Assembly: GCF_900114705.1 (NCBI RefSeq)
Contig: NZ_FOTW01000013.1
Location: 144,764 to 208,763 of the forward strand
Source of the DNA: Rugamonas rubra
GTDB taxonomy: Bacteria > Pseudomonadota > Gammaproteobacteria > Burkholderiales > Burkholderiaceae_D
DNA: 64,000 bases
Direction: 5' to 3'
The position numbers and the translations under genes were made by a program. This document shows, piece by piece, positions 45,533 through 54,448 of this stretch. The notes under the pieces are model-generated. The model made no database searches. It was not told the origin of the DNA and worked only from the letters and a program-made list of their open reading frames with translations. Position 1 is the stretch's first letter, and each line of letters starts with the position of its first letter.

Positions 45533-45575
45533 GCTGCGCAGAACGAAGTTGCGCAGAACTAAGCTGCGCAGAACT
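45531..45575. repeat. Three 15-base direct repeats after collagen-like gene
   Basis: Three near-identical 15-base units (AAGCTGCGCAGAACG type) begin within the stop codon of the collagen-like gene. One base differs in the second unit and one at the end of the first. Confidence 0.85.
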
Positions 45576-45729
45576 AAGCCGAATTCAGGCTAGACCGCCG
45601 GCTCAGTCCGCCGGCAAGGCAGGGCGTGCGACCATCCTCGCGATGGCTGCGCGCCTTGTTGCGTTTGGCGGTGTCCAACGCCGCCTCATCCGCCCGCCGC
45701 CGTCCGTGGCGCGGTGGTGCCGCCGTGGC

Positions 45730-46518
45730 TTACTGCGGCGCGCCGCCCAGGCGCTTGACCGAGCCGGAACCCTGCACGCTCTTGCTCACCTGTGGATCGC
45801 CGTAGTAGCCGATGGTGCCCGAGCCGGCCACGCTCAGGCTGAGCGACTTCTGCGCGTAGACGGTGGCCTGGCCGGAGCCGCCGATGCTGACCACGGCGTC
45901 GCGCGCGGCCAGTTGGCCGACCTGTACGCTGCCCGAGCCGCCGATCGACACCTGCAGGCGCTCGGTGTTGCCGCCCGCCTTCATGGTGCCGCTGCCGCCG
46001 ATCGAGATGGTCACCGCCTCGCTGCTGAGCTTGCCGACATTGATCGAGCCGGACCCGCCCACGTCGAACTGCAGCTTTTCGCCCTGCAGCCGCTCGGCGT
46101 TGACGGTGCCGGAGCCGGCCATCGAGACCCGCTCCAGGCTGCGCGCCTGCACCACCAGTTTCAGGTTGCGGGTGTCGAGGCGCTGGTCCTTCTTCAGCGG
46201 CCGGATGCGCAGGGTGCCGTTCTCGACCACGGTTTCGATCAGTGGCAGCACGTTGTCGTCGGCCTCGACGGTGACGCTCTCGCTGTTGCCCAGGCGGATC
46301 TCGACATTGCCGCCGGTGCTCAGGCCCAGCGCGCTGAAGTGGCCCAGCTCGCGCGTCTGCGCGACCACCTTGCCGCTGCCCTTGACCGTTTCGCCGCGCA
46401 GCCAGTCGAGCGGCGAGGCCTGGGCCGTGCCCAGCGTCAGCGGGGCGGCGGCGGCCAGCACGCTGGCGGCGAGCAGCAGGTGGCGCAGGTGGTGGCGCGG
46501 GGATGGCGTAGCTTGCAT
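45730..46518 (-). CDS. DUF2807 (head-GIN) domain exported protein
   Basis: A 262-residue exported protein with a signal peptide ending near AQA (residue 34). The mature part is a beta-helix-like DUF2807 domain with repeats of the GSG type: MAGSGTVN, VGGSGSINVG, IGGSGTMKAG, IGGSGSVQVG, IGGSGQATV, VAGSGTIGYYGDP and VQGSGSVKRLG. Members are cell-envelope proteins of unknown function, in some bacteria linked to polysaccharide or adhesion. The N-terminal part (VVAQTRELGHFSALGLSTGGNVEI) is standard for the family. Single gene. Confidence 0.9.
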   Translation of the reverse strand: MQATPSPRHHLRHLLLAASVLAAAAPLTLGTAQASPLDWLRGETVKGSGKVVAQTRELGHFSALGLSTGGNVEIRLGNSESVTVEADDNVLPLIETVVENGTLRIRPLKKDQRLDTRNLKLVVQARSLERVSMAGSGTVNAERLQGEKLQFDVGGSGSINVGKLSSEAVTISIGGSGTMKAGGNTERLQVSIGGSGSVQVGQLAARDAVVSIGGSGQATVYAQKSLSLSVAGSGTIGYYGDPQVSKSVQGSGSVKRLGGAPQ

Positions 46519-46826
46519 GGTGTTCTCCTGTGGATGGATAGGCGTTGGTGGTGCCGACTCGGCGATGTTGACAGTGGACGCATGGTAGGCTGCCGGCCGG
46601 CCGGCGCAAACGCCGCTGCGACGGATTGCAGCCGGCGCGGTGCAGAATGCCGGCAGCGCCGACGGGCCGCGCCCGCGCCGGCCCGGCGGCGGGCGGAAGT
46701 CGGCCGGCGGACGGCGGCAAGATGGCCGGGCGGCGCCGGCGGATGAGGTATCATGCCGGTATTGCGCCGTCCTGCGGCGCAGCTTCTCAATGACCGGCCC
46801 GCGCCGGTCGATCTCACTGGAATCAC
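46519..46826. other. Intergenic region between divergent genes
   Basis: About 308 bases between the divergent DUF2807 gene and the RlmI-like gene. It is GC-rich with several GCCGGC runs, and must hold both promoters. I see no gene and no convincing promoter hexamers. Confidence 0.4.
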
Positions 46827-47459
46827 ATGCTTATCATCACCATCAAACAGGGCAAGGAAAAGAGCTTGCTGGCCGGCGACATCCTGATCTACGCCTCCGC
46901 CATCGACAAGGTCGACGGCAAACCGCAGGAGAAAATGAAGCCGGGCTCGAACGCCATCGTGCAAAACTCCGCGCACCAGTTCATCGCCCGCGCCGCCTAC
47001 AACTCGAAGTCGCAGATCCGCGCCCGCGTCTGGACCTTCAAGGAGGACGAGCCGATCGACCACGCCATGATGAAGCGGCGCGTCAAGGCGGCCGTGCAAA
47101 AACGTCTGGCCAACGTGAAGAAGGCGGCGCCGACGCAGATCGTGGCGCTGATCCGGGGCGACGAGGACGGCCTGTCCGGCCTGCTGGTGGACAGCTACGG
47201 CGGCGTCGACGGTTATTTGATCTGCCAGTTCCAGTCCGGCGGCGTCGACGCCTGGAAGGTGCCGATCGTCCAGGCCCTGCTGGCCGAGACCGGCTGCCCC
47301 AACGTCTACGAGCGTTGCGACGAGCTGATGCGCAAAGGCGAGGGCCTGCCGCTGTTCTCCGGCGCGCTGGCCGGCGAGGAGCCGCCCGAGTCCGTCAACG
47401 TGAGCGACGGCGGCAAGCGCTTCAGCATGGACCTGCGCACCGGCTTCAAGTACCGCTAA
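46827..47459 (+). CDS. RlmI-like protein lacking the methyltransferase domain
   Basis: A 210-residue protein matching only the first half of RlmI-type 23S rRNA methyltransferases (about 395 residues): the PUA-like domain (residues 1-75, KQGKEKSLL, IYASAIDKVDGKP, ARAAYNSKSQIRARVWTF) and the following small domain (about 85-195, DEDGLSGLLVDSYG, ETGCPNVYERCDELMRKGEGL). It stops at DLRTGFKYR, exactly where the AdoMet-binding domain should begin. The canonical HPW motif of the PUA part is also absent. The frame is clean, so it may be a functional RNA-binding remnant rather than a recent pseudogene. Confidence 0.75.
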   Translation: MLIITIKQGKEKSLLAGDILIYASAIDKVDGKPQEKMKPGSNAIVQNSAHQFIARAAYNSKSQIRARVWTFKEDEPIDHAMMKRRVKAAVQKRLANVKKAAPTQIVALIRGDEDGLSGLLVDSYGGVDGYLICQFQSGGVDAWKVPIVQALLAETGCPNVYERCDELMRKGEGLPLFSGALAGEEPPESVNVSDGGKRFSMDLRTGFKYR

Positions 47460-47481
47460 AACTGGCCGGCCGCGCCGCCGC

Positions 47482-48771
47482 TCAATCGAGCGGAATGGTG
47501 CGGTAACGGTTCACATCCTGCCCGCTGACCGGCGGCGCGTTATTCCCCCACGCACTACGCAGATACGACACCACGGCCGCCACCTCGCCGTCGTCGAGCA
47601 CATGGCCGAACGGCGGCATGCCGTAGGGTCGTGGGTTGCCGGCCGTGCCGGGCGCGAAACCGCCGTTGAGCACGATGCGGATGGGGTTGACCGCCTCCTC
47701 GGTGGTCAGCGCGCGGTTGCCGGCCAGCGGCGGGTAGGCCGGCGGCAGGCCGGCGCCAGTGGCGCCGTGGCAATCGACACAATGGGTCTCGTACAACTTG
47801 GCGCCGGCCGCCAGGAAGGCCTGCGCGCGCGGCGACTTGTCGCGCTCGTAGTCGGACGGCTCTGGTGTGGCCGGCAATGACTTCAGGTAGACCGCCATGG
47901 CGCCGATGTCGGCGTCGTCCAGATGCTGCAGGCTGGCCCGCACCACCTCGGCCATCGGGCCGAACACGGTGGCGCGCGGCGACACGCCGGTCTTCAACAG
48001 GGCGGCGATGTGCTCGGGCGGCCAGTCGCCCAGGCCGGCCTCGGCATCCGAGGTGAGCGACGGCGCGTACCAGCCGAGGACGGGGATCAGGCCGCCGGAC
48101 AGGGTGTCGGCGCTGGCGCCCAGGCTATTGCGCGCGCTATGGCAGGCGCTGCAGTGGCCCAGGCCCTCGACCAGGTAGGCGCCGCGGTTCCAGCTCAGCG
48201 ACTGGCCCGTTTGCGGCCGGTAGACGGCCGGCTTGAAGTACAAGGCGCGCCAGGCCGCCAGCATGATCTGCTGGTTGTAGGGGAAGCGCAGGCTGTGCGC
48301 TGGGTTGTTCTGTTTCACCGGCGTGAGCGATTGGAAATAGCTGAACAGGGCGTCGGCGTCGTCGCGCGTGACCTTGGTGTAGTTGGTGTAGGGGAAGGCC
48401 GGATACAGCAGGCGGCCGTCCTTCGACTTGCCGTTGTGCAGGGCGTTCCAAAAGTCGTTGGCGCTCCAGGCGCCGATGCCGCTGTCGCGGTCGGGCGTGA
48501 TGTTGGGCGAGACCACGCTGCCGAACGGCGTCTGCAGCGCGCGGCCGCCGGCGTAGGCGGCGCCGCCGCGCGTGGTGTGGCAGGCCATGCAGTCGCCGGC
48601 CTTGGCCAGGTAGGCGCCACGGGCGATGCGTTGCTGCAGCGGCAGGGCGGCGGCGGCCGGCGAGGGCGGCGGGCCGGCGTCGTCGCGCGGCCACAGCAGC
48701 GCGGTGGCCAGGGCCAGCAGAGCCAGCAGGGCAAGGCCGCTGCCGGCCAGGACGAGGGGGAGTTTTTTCAT
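47482..48771 (-). CDS. Triheme cytochrome c, dehydrogenase subunit type
   Basis: A 429-residue cytochrome with three CxxCH heme sites: CMACH near residue 62, CSACH near residue 209 and CVDCH near residue 332. An N-terminal membrane anchor (about 5-27) is followed by a Pro/Ala linker. Domain order and the segment SVVSPNITPDRDSGIGAW match the cytochrome subunit of membrane alcohol, gluconate or sorbitol dehydrogenases, which passes electrons to quinone. No dehydrogenase is next to it; a GMC enzyme with Tat partner is at 7 kb. A diheme cytochrome gene lies 18 bases upstream. Confidence 0.9.
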   Translation of the reverse strand: MKKLPLVLAGSGLALLALLALATALLWPRDDAGPPPSPAAAALPLQQRIARGAYLAKAGDCMACHTTRGGAAYAGGRALQTPFGSVVSPNITPDRDSGIGAWSANDFWNALHNGKSKDGRLLYPAFPYTNYTKVTRDDADALFSYFQSLTPVKQNNPAHSLRFPYNQQIMLAAWRALYFKPAVYRPQTGQSLSWNRGAYLVEGLGHCSACHSARNSLGASADTLSGGLIPVLGWYAPSLTSDAEAGLGDWPPEHIAALLKTGVSPRATVFGPMAEVVRASLQHLDDADIGAMAVYLKSLPATPEPSDYERDKSPRAQAFLAAGAKLYETHCVDCHGATGAGLPPAYPPLAGNRALTTEEAVNPIRIVLNGGFAPGTAGNPRPYGMPPFGHVLDDGEVAAVVSYLRSAWGNNAPPVSGQDVNRYRTIPLD

Positions 48772-48789
48772 GGGCGGGGCGTCCTCGGT

Positions 48790-49506
48790 CTACTGGGCGG
48801 GCACGCTGCCGCATTGCAGCGGCAGGGGCAGGGCGATGCTGGTGGCGGGCCGGGCGGCCGGATCGGCGACCTGGCTGGACAGCCAGCCGGAGACGGCGGC
48901 GATGTCGCCGTCGGACAGGCGGCCGGCGATGTCGGCCATGCAGTCGGGCGCCTGGGCGTGGCGCGTCTTGTTGCGCCAGGCGCCGAACTGGGCGTTGATG
49001 TAGTCGGCCGGCAGGCCGACCAGGCCGGGCACGGCCGGCGCCAGGCCGGTCAGCTGCTCGCCGTGGCAGGCGACGCAGGCCGGCACTTTTTTTGCCGGGT
49101 CGCCGCGCAACACCAGCGCGCGGCCGCGCTCGAGCAGAGGCGCGCCCAGGGCGCTGGCGGTCGGCGGCGGGTAGGGCGGATGCTGGGCGGAGAAGTACTC
49201 GGCGATCTCCTTCAGATAGGCGTCGGGCAGGTGTTCGACCATGTAGTTCATCATCGGATAGTGGCGCCGGCCCTGGCGGAAGTTGACCAGTTGGTTGTAT
49301 AGGTAGCCGGCCGGCTTGCCGGCGATGCGCGGGAAGAAGGCGTCGCGGCTCTCCTTGACGGCGTGGCAGGCGGTGCAGGCGGCCACGCGCTGCGCCAGCG
49401 TGTCGGCCAGGGTGGCCGGCGCGGCGGCGGCCGGCAGGCTGGCGCCGGCCAGGGCCAGCGTCGCGGCGGCCAGCAGCGCGCGGGGCGCAAGCGGAAAAAG
49501 GGTCAT
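48790..49506 (-). CDS. Diheme cytochrome c (c4-like)
   Basis: A 238-residue periplasmic cytochrome with two CxxCH sites (CTACH near residue 44, CVACH near residue 143), each followed by a c4-like fold (FFPRIAGKPAGYLYNQLVNFRQGRR; LVGLPADYINAQFGAWRNKTR). The signal peptide ends near AAA (residue 29). Distal Met candidates are present (MNYMVEHL, CMADIAGRL). It is upstream of the triheme cytochrome gene in the same operon, so the two probably pass electrons from a dehydrogenase to the respiratory chain. Confidence 0.88.
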   Translation of the reverse strand: MTLFPLAPRALLAAATLALAGASLPAAAAPATLADTLAQRVAACTACHAVKESRDAFFPRIAGKPAGYLYNQLVNFRQGRRHYPMMNYMVEHLPDAYLKEIAEYFSAQHPPYPPPTASALGAPLLERGRALVLRGDPAKKVPACVACHGEQLTGLAPAVPGLVGLPADYINAQFGAWRNKTRHAQAPDCMADIAGRLSDGDIAAVSGWLSSQVADPAARPATSIALPLPLQCGSVPAQ

Positions 49507-49642
49507 AGGCGATACCGTTCAATGAAAGGATGTGCCCGGCAAACAGGGCGTCGTCACAAGGATATACCGGGGCGCCGTTTAAGGACAGGCTCAGACGTGT
49601 CGGGGAAAGCGGATCAGTTGCCGCGCGCTGGCGGCGACAGCC

Positions 49643-50377
49643 TTAGGCGGGCTCGGTCTTGTCGGCGCTTGCCGGCGTGGTGTCGCCGCTGGCTGGCGCG
49701 GGCGCGCGCGGTGGGCGCGGCTGGCGCGGCGGCCGTGGCGGCTTGGCCGGCCGTTGCGGCGGCAACTGGCCGCCGGCGGCGATCCAGTGGCGGAACACGC
49801 GCAGCGCCACCTGGGCGTCGTCGGCGGCGTAGAGGATCTGCTTGTCGCTCAGGCGCGCGCTGGCCCAATTGGTGGTGGAGATCTTCTTGGATTTCTGCAG
49901 TTTCTGGCCGAAGAACTTGGCCACCGCGCTTTTCGCGCCGAGGTCGTTGCGCTGGCCGCCGCGCAGCGCCACCGACAGGTCGACCACGCCGGCGGCGCGG
50001 ATGCCCAGCTTGGCGTGCAGGCGTTTGACGTCGTCGGACAGGCCGAAGCCGACCTTGATGGTCAGCTCCGACTCGAGGATGGCGCGCAGTTCGGCCAGCG
50101 GCGGGTTGGCGCCGATCTGGAACAGGTAGGCCACGCTGTCGGTGGCCAGCTGGATCAGGTGCGGCCCGGTCGAGCTTTCGCCCTTGGCGAAGGTCGGCTT
50201 GGACTCGGTGTCGAAACCGACCGCGTCGACCGCCAACAGGGCGGCGCGGGCGGCCTCGGCCTCGGCCGGCGTGCGCACCAGGCGCACGTCGGCCAAGGCG
50301 ATGCCGTGGTAGGGCGGCAGTTCGGGCGGCACTTCCGCCGGCGGGGCCGGCGTCTCGGGTGTCAAGTCCGCGCTCAA
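49643..50377 (-). CDS. DEDDy 3'-5' exonuclease
   Basis: A 244-residue exonuclease of the RNase D-like DEDDy superfamily: the first acidic pair in GFDTESKP near residue 54, VGFGLSDDVKRLHAK near residue 109 and YAADDAQVALRV near residue 180. The final 40 residues are a Pro/Arg-rich tail. It could act on RNA or DNA. Its ATG lies one base after the ProQ gene stop, so the two are co-transcribed and translationally coupled, which favours an RNA role. That link is inferred. Confidence 0.85.
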   Translation of the reverse strand: MSADLTPETPAPPAEVPPELPPYHGIALADVRLVRTPAEAEAARAALLAVDAVGFDTESKPTFAKGESSTGPHLIQLATDSVAYLFQIGANPPLAELRAILESELTIKVGFGLSDDVKRLHAKLGIRAAGVVDLSVALRGGQRNDLGAKSAVAKFFGQKLQKSKKISTTNWASARLSDKQILYAADDAQVALRVFRHWIAAGGQLPPQRPAKPPRPPRQPRPPRAPAPASGDTTPASADKTEPA

Positions 50378-50378
50378 C

Positions 50379-50900
50379 TTAGCCCTTGCGCGAGAACTTC
50401 GCGGTCAGCTGGTTGAGCTTGTCGGCGCGCACGCGGCTGGCTTCTTCCTCGGCGGCGGCGTCGCGCTCGGCCTTCTTGCGCTCGGCTTCCTTCTTGAAGC
50501 GCTCCTGCAGCACCTGGGTGGCGTGGCTGCGGTGGGTGTCGGTCACTTCCGCGCCGGCGGTGCCGTCGAGGTCGTGGCGCAGCTTGGCCTTCTCCATCAC
50601 CTTCAGATAGCGCAGCGAGCCGGTGTGGATGCCCAGCGCGGTGCGCATGGTCTTGCGGTCCAGGTCGGGCAGGCGCGCCAGGATCTGCTTGTCGATACCG
50701 ATGGACAGGGGCAGGAAATCGCGGAAGGCGGGAAATTGTTGCTGCAACTGCTTCAACAGCGTGCGCGGCGTCAACGCCGGCGTGCTCGCCGGCGCGGCTG
50801 CTGGCGTGCTCGCTGGCGCGGTCGCCGCAGGGGTAATCGGGGTGCTGCCTGGCTCGTCTGCCTGAGGCTGGGGGGTAAGGCTAGTGTTCATCGACTTCAT
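50379..50900 (-). CDS. ProQ/FinO family RNA chaperone
   Basis: A 173-residue protein with a Pro/Ala/Thr-rich N-terminus (about 1-42) and a ProQ/FinO domain (about 44-140): LLKQLQQQFPAFRDFLPLSIGIDKQI, LRYLKVMEKAKLRHDLDG. A charged helical tail follows. Members bind sRNAs and mRNA 3' ends. A second ATG nine bases in is also possible. It is transcribed with an exonuclease gene downstream, an interesting pairing. Confidence 0.88.
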   Translation of the reverse strand: MKSMNTSLTPQPQADEPGSTPITPAATAPASTPAAAPASTPALTPRTLLKQLQQQFPAFRDFLPLSIGIDKQILARLPDLDRKTMRTALGIHTGSLRYLKVMEKAKLRHDLDGTAGAEVTDTHRSHATQVLQERFKKEAERKKAERDAAAEEEASRVRADKLNQLTAKFSRKG

Positions 50901-51030
50901 TGGTTACACAAAGAGGCGCCAGCATATCATGCGGACTAGCCGAATGCAGTGCATTTTGGGCTAGCATGTCTTTTCAGCCACATCTTTCTTCCAGAGGGGC
51001 AGGTGCGTTTACCCGGCAGACCTTGTATAA

Positions 51031-51070
51031 TGACTGACGCACCACATGTAGGGCGGTGCGGTTTCAGTCA
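51031..51070. repeat. Nested inverted repeat upstream of rpoD
   Basis: TGACTG with CAGTCA, enclosing CGCACC with GGTGCG, around an 11-base loop. It overlaps the end of the TATAAT element, so it may act as DNA rather than RNA. Confidence 0.75.
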
Positions 51071-51210
51071 GGTACAAGAAGTTTAGCGGGGGCGCTACGC
51101 CCTTGTTATATGGTTTTTTGATGTCGGATATAAGATTTATCAATTATCCTGATGTCTCGCTATACGGCATAATTTGCCCTCTTCTCTATTCTTCACTGAA
51201 AAATAGATAT

Positions 51211-51239
51211 AAGCCCGTTTCGCTTACGGGCTTTTTTTA
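51211..51239 (+). terminator. Rho-independent terminator upstream of rpoD
   Basis: AAGCCCGT and ACGGGCTT pair around a 7-base loop, followed by seven T. No annotated gene on this strand ends before it, which implies an unannotated transcript. Confidence 0.9.
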
Positions 51240-51448
51240 TTCCGCTAGGTACAACGTCACAATTTACAACACTCCTGACCCCTGTGCGGCCGTTCGCGGC
51301 ATCCGCCGGGTCGTGGCGTTTTTGTAAATTCGTGGCGCAGCCGTCCGCAAGGGCAGGCAAACACGCTCCATCGAGTCCGGTACGCAGGCTTAGGTGGAAT
51401 TATTCACTTCGCGCCGCGAACCGCTGGCCTCGCATTTGAGAGAAATTC

Positions 51449-53983
51449 ATGACAAAAACGCCGAAAACTTTAACGCTGTCCGTCAAGGCCGCCCGTACCA
51501 GCGCCGCGCCGTTGGTGGTTCCCAAGACGACTTTATCTTATGTGATCGATAATGCGCAAGAGGCAGCTGGAAAAGCAACGGTGGTCGTCAAGAAGAAAAC
51601 CCGCCTGGCCGCCGCCGTCGCCGACGCCGCGCCGGCCGAGGCCGCCGTCAGCGTGCCGGCCGCCGCGCTCGACGCCGCCGTCGACGGCGCCGATGGCGCC
51701 GCCCCGGCCAAGACGCCGACCGTGAAGATCGCCCGCAAGGCCGGCGCCGCCTCGGCCGCCGTCTCGCTGGCCGCGCCGGCCGGCCCCAAGGTGGTGGCGC
51801 CGAAATCGAAGCTGGTCAAGGCCAAGTCCGAGCCGGCGCCGGTGGTCATCGTCACCGCCGGCCCGGTGGTCAGCCAGGTCACCGACGCGGCCACGTTGGC
51901 CTCGATCGACACCTCGGGCTACCTGCTGCCTAGCGTCAAGGTGCCCGGCCGCCGCGGCCGCAAGCCGAGCGAGTTCACGCCGGAAAACGACGAAGTGGCG
52001 GCGTTGAACGCCGTCGAGCGCGCCGAGTTGAAGGCCGTCTCGAAGGCGCGCGAGCGCAAGGCCAAGGGCGGCGCGGCCGACCTGCTGGGCGCCGACGCCA
52101 AGACCTCGGCCGAGGACCTGGAGCGCCGCCGCCAACAGATCAAGAACCTGATCAACATGGGCAAGGAACGCGGCTTCCTGACCTACGCCGAGATCAACGA
52201 CCAACTGCCGGAAAACATCGTCGACCCGGAGGCGATCGAAGGCATCATCGCCACCTTCAACGACATGGGCATCGCCATCTACGAGCGCGCGCCGGAAGCC
52301 GACTCGCTGCTGCTGACCGACAGCGTGGCCACCGTGACCAGCGACGACGAGGTCGAGGCGGCCGCCGCCACCGCGCTGTCGACGGTCGACTCCGACTTCG
52401 GCCGCACCACCGACCCGGTGCGCATGTACATGCGTGAAATGGGCGCCGTGGCGCTGCTGACGCGCGAGGGCGAGATCGAGATCGCCAAGCGCATCGAAGG
52501 CGGCTTGAAGGACATGATCCAGGCCATCTCGGCCTGCCCGACGACGATCGCCGAGATCGTCGCGCTGGCCCGCAAGATCGAGGCCGACGAGTTGAAGGTC
52601 GACGAGGTGGTCGACGGCTTCGTCGACCTCAACGAGTCCAGCAGCGGCAGCAGCGCGCCGGCGGCGGCGCCCGCCGCCGCAACCGGCGAGGACGACGAGG
52701 AAGAGGAAGAGGAAGTCGAAGAAGAGGACGGCGACGCCAACGGCGGCGCGGCCGGCTTCTCGACCGAGCAACTGGTGCAGCTGAAAAAGGCCGCGCTGGA
52801 GAAGTTCAACGTCATCTCGACGCAGTACGACAAGATGCGCAAGGCCACCGGCGGCTACGGCTCGAAGGGCTACATCGCCGCGCAGGAAGCCATTTCGGCC
52901 GAGCTGCTGGGCATCCGCTTCACCGCCAAGGTGGTCGAGAAGCTGTGCGACACGCTGCGCGGCCAGATGGAGGAGGTGCGCCACATCGAGCGCGCCGTGC
53001 TCGAGCTGTGCGTCAACAAGTGCGGCATGCCGCGCGCCCACTTCATCAAGGTGTTCCCGGGCAACGAGTGCGACCTCGACTGGGTCGACCTGGAAGTCGA
53101 CTGCGCCTATCCGTACAGCGCCATCCTGGGCCGCAACGTGCCGGCCGTGAAGGAGCTGCAAAAGAAGATGATCGACCTGCAGGCCCGCGTCGCGCTGCCG
53201 CTGGCCGACCTGCGCAAGATTAACAAGCAGATGGCGGCCGGCGAGAAGCGCGCCCGCCAGGCCAAGCGCGAAATGACCGTGGCCAACCTGCGCCTGGTGA
53301 TCTCGATCGCCAAGAAGTACATCAACCGCGGCCTGCAGTTCCTCGACCTGATCCAGGAGGGCAACATCGGCCTGCTGAAGGCGGTCGACAAGTTCGAATA
53401 CCGTCGCGGCTACAAGTTCTCCACCTACGCCACCTGGTGGATCCGCCAGGCCATCACCCGCTCGATCGCCGACATGGCGCGCACCATCCGCGTGCCGGTG
53501 CACATGATCGAGACGATCAACAAGATGAACCGCATCTCGCGCCAGATCATGCAGGAAACCGGCAGCGAGCCGGACCTGGCGACCCTGGCGGTCAAGATGG
53601 AAATGCCGGAGAACAAGGTGCGCGAGATCATGAAGATCGCCAAGGAGCCGATTTCGATGGAAACGCCGATGGGCGAGGACGGCGATTCGCAGCTGGGCGA
53701 CTTCATCGAGGACAACACCACGCTGGCGCCGCTCGACGCCGCGCTGCACGCCTCGATGCGTAACGTCATCAAGGAGGTGCTCGACTCGCTGACGCCGCGC
53801 GAGGCCAAGGTGCTGCGCATGCGCTATGGCGTCGAGATGTCGAACGACCACACGCTGGAAGAAGTGGGCAAACAGTTCGACGTGACGCGCGAACGCATCC
53901 GCCAGATCGAGGCGAAGGCGATGAGCAAGCTGCGCCAGCCGTCCCGTTCGGACAAGCTGAAGAGCTTCCTGACCACGCATTAA
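51449..53983 (+). CDS. rpoD: RNA polymerase primary sigma factor RpoD
   Basis: An 844-residue sigma-70. Residues 1-200 are an Ala/Lys/Val-rich extension not found in E. coli RpoD (613 residues). Then follow region 1.1 (about 225-285), 1.2 ([29 protein letters not shown] near 328), an acidic non-conserved insert ([16 protein letters not shown] near 415), region 2 ([33 protein letters not shown] and the [11 protein letters not shown] part), region 3, and region 4 ([26 protein letters not shown]). Unlike the usual rpsU-dnaG-rpoD order, no dnaG is upstream. Confidence 0.96.
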   Translation: MTKTPKTLTLSVKAARTSAAPLVVPKTTLSYVIDNAQEAAGKATVVVKKKTRLAAAVADAAPAEAAVSVPAAALDAAVDGADGAAPAKTPTVKIARKAGAASAAVSLAAPAGPKVVAPKSKLVKAKSEPAPVVIVTAGPVVSQVTDAATLASIDTSGYLLPSVKVPGRRGRKPSEFTPENDEVAALNAVERAELKAVSKARERKAKGGAADLLGADAKTSAEDLERRRQQIKNLINMGKERGFLTYAEINDQLPENIVDPEAIEGIIATFNDMGIAIYERAPEADSLLLTDSVATVTSDDEVEAAAATALSTVDSDFGRTTDPVRMYMREMGAVALLTREGEIEIAKRIEGGLKDMIQAISACPTTIAEIVALARKIEADELKVDEVVDGFVDLNESSSGSSAPAAAPAAATGEDDEEEEEEVEEEDGDANGGAAGFSTEQLVQLKKAALEKFNVISTQYDKMRKATGGYGSKGYIAAQEAISAELLGIRFTAKVVEKLCDTLRGQMEEVRHIERAVLELCVNKCGMPRAHFIKVFPGNECDLDWVDLEVDCAYPYSAILGRNVPAVKELQKKMIDLQARVALPLADLRKINKQMAAGEKRARQAKREMTVANLRLVISIAKKYINRGLQFLDLIQEGNIGLLKAVDKFEYRRGYKFSTYATWWIRQAITRSIADMARTIRVPVHMIETINKMNRISRQIMQETGSEPDLATLAVKMEMPENKVREIMKIAKEPISMETPMGEDGDSQLGDFIEDNTTLAPLDAALHASMRNVIKEVLDSLTPREAKVLRMRYGVEMSNDHTLEEVGKQFDVTRERIRQIEAKAMSKLRQPSRSDKLKSFLTTH

Positions 53984-54024
53984 GCCTGCACAAGGCGCGC
54001 CGCGGTTGCGGGCGGAAAAGAGAA

Positions 54025-54049
54025 GGGAGGCGCGAGCCTCCCTTTTTTT
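54025..54049 (+). terminator. Rho-independent terminator after rpoD
   Basis: GGGAGGC with GCCTCCC around GCGA, then seven T. Confidence 0.93.
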
Positions 54050-54188
54050 CGCCCCGGAAAACTTGCGCCGGCCCCGGCCGAGAAAGCGAGGGCAGCGCGG
54101 CGATGACCTTGTTGTTCCTCATATTGAAGCGCGGGTGGCGGGCGCATCATGGAATCGTCGCACCAGAAGTCCAGCCAGTGAGGCGATC

Positions 54189-54389
54189 ATGAAGCCCAGC
54201 CAGTCCCATCAGCAAACCGATACGCAACAGTGCGCGCCGTCGTCCGACCATCCCAGCAGCCTCGCAGCAAGGCCGGCGCGTCCGGAGCGGCGCCGCGCCG
54301 AGCCGGCGCCGCCGGCGCCCGAGCGCGTCCGCGAGCAACTGGGCTGGTGGCTGATTCCCGCCAACAAGCGCGGCAGCGGCCTGGGCTGA
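54189..54389 (+). CDS. Small hypothetical protein
   Basis: A possible 66-residue protein with a Gln/Ser-rich start, a Pro/Arg-rich middle and a C-terminal REQLGWWLIPANKRGSGLG that looks non-random. GAGG lies 7 bases before the ATG. It follows the rpoD terminator by 140 bases. I do not recognise a family; it could be spurious, as GC-rich frames often stay open. Confidence 0.4.
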   Translation: MKPSQSHQQTDTQQCAPSSDHPSSLAARPARPERRRAEPAPPAPERVREQLGWWLIPANKRGSGLG

Positions 54390-54448
54390 ACGCCGGCGCC
54401 GCCTCCCGCCGGCCGCGCGCCGCCGCCGCTACGGGCAGGGCGGCGGTG

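Larger units (their letters stand above)
50901..51448. other. Structured, AT-richer gap upstream of rpoD
   Basis: This 548-base stretch between divergent proQ and rpoD has no convincing protein gene. It holds a perfect TATAAT at 51026, a nested inverted repeat at 51031-51070, a GGGCG/CGCCC hairpin near 51089, an AT-rich part and a strong terminator at 51211-51239. This would suit a small RNA of about 200 bases, though the -35 is weak. The rpoD promoter must lie after the terminator. Confidence 0.45.

Noticed and set aside
51103..51327. A 74-codon frame upstream of rpoD
   Set aside because: It runs through the strong terminator at 51211 and has no Shine-Dalgarno.
51533..53980. An 815-codon frame antisense to rpoD
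   Set aside because: Same shadow effect; no domain recognisable.
53984..54188. A tRNA gene after rpoD
   Set aside because: No cloverleaf or TTCGAATC-type T-loop is present; only the terminator is there.
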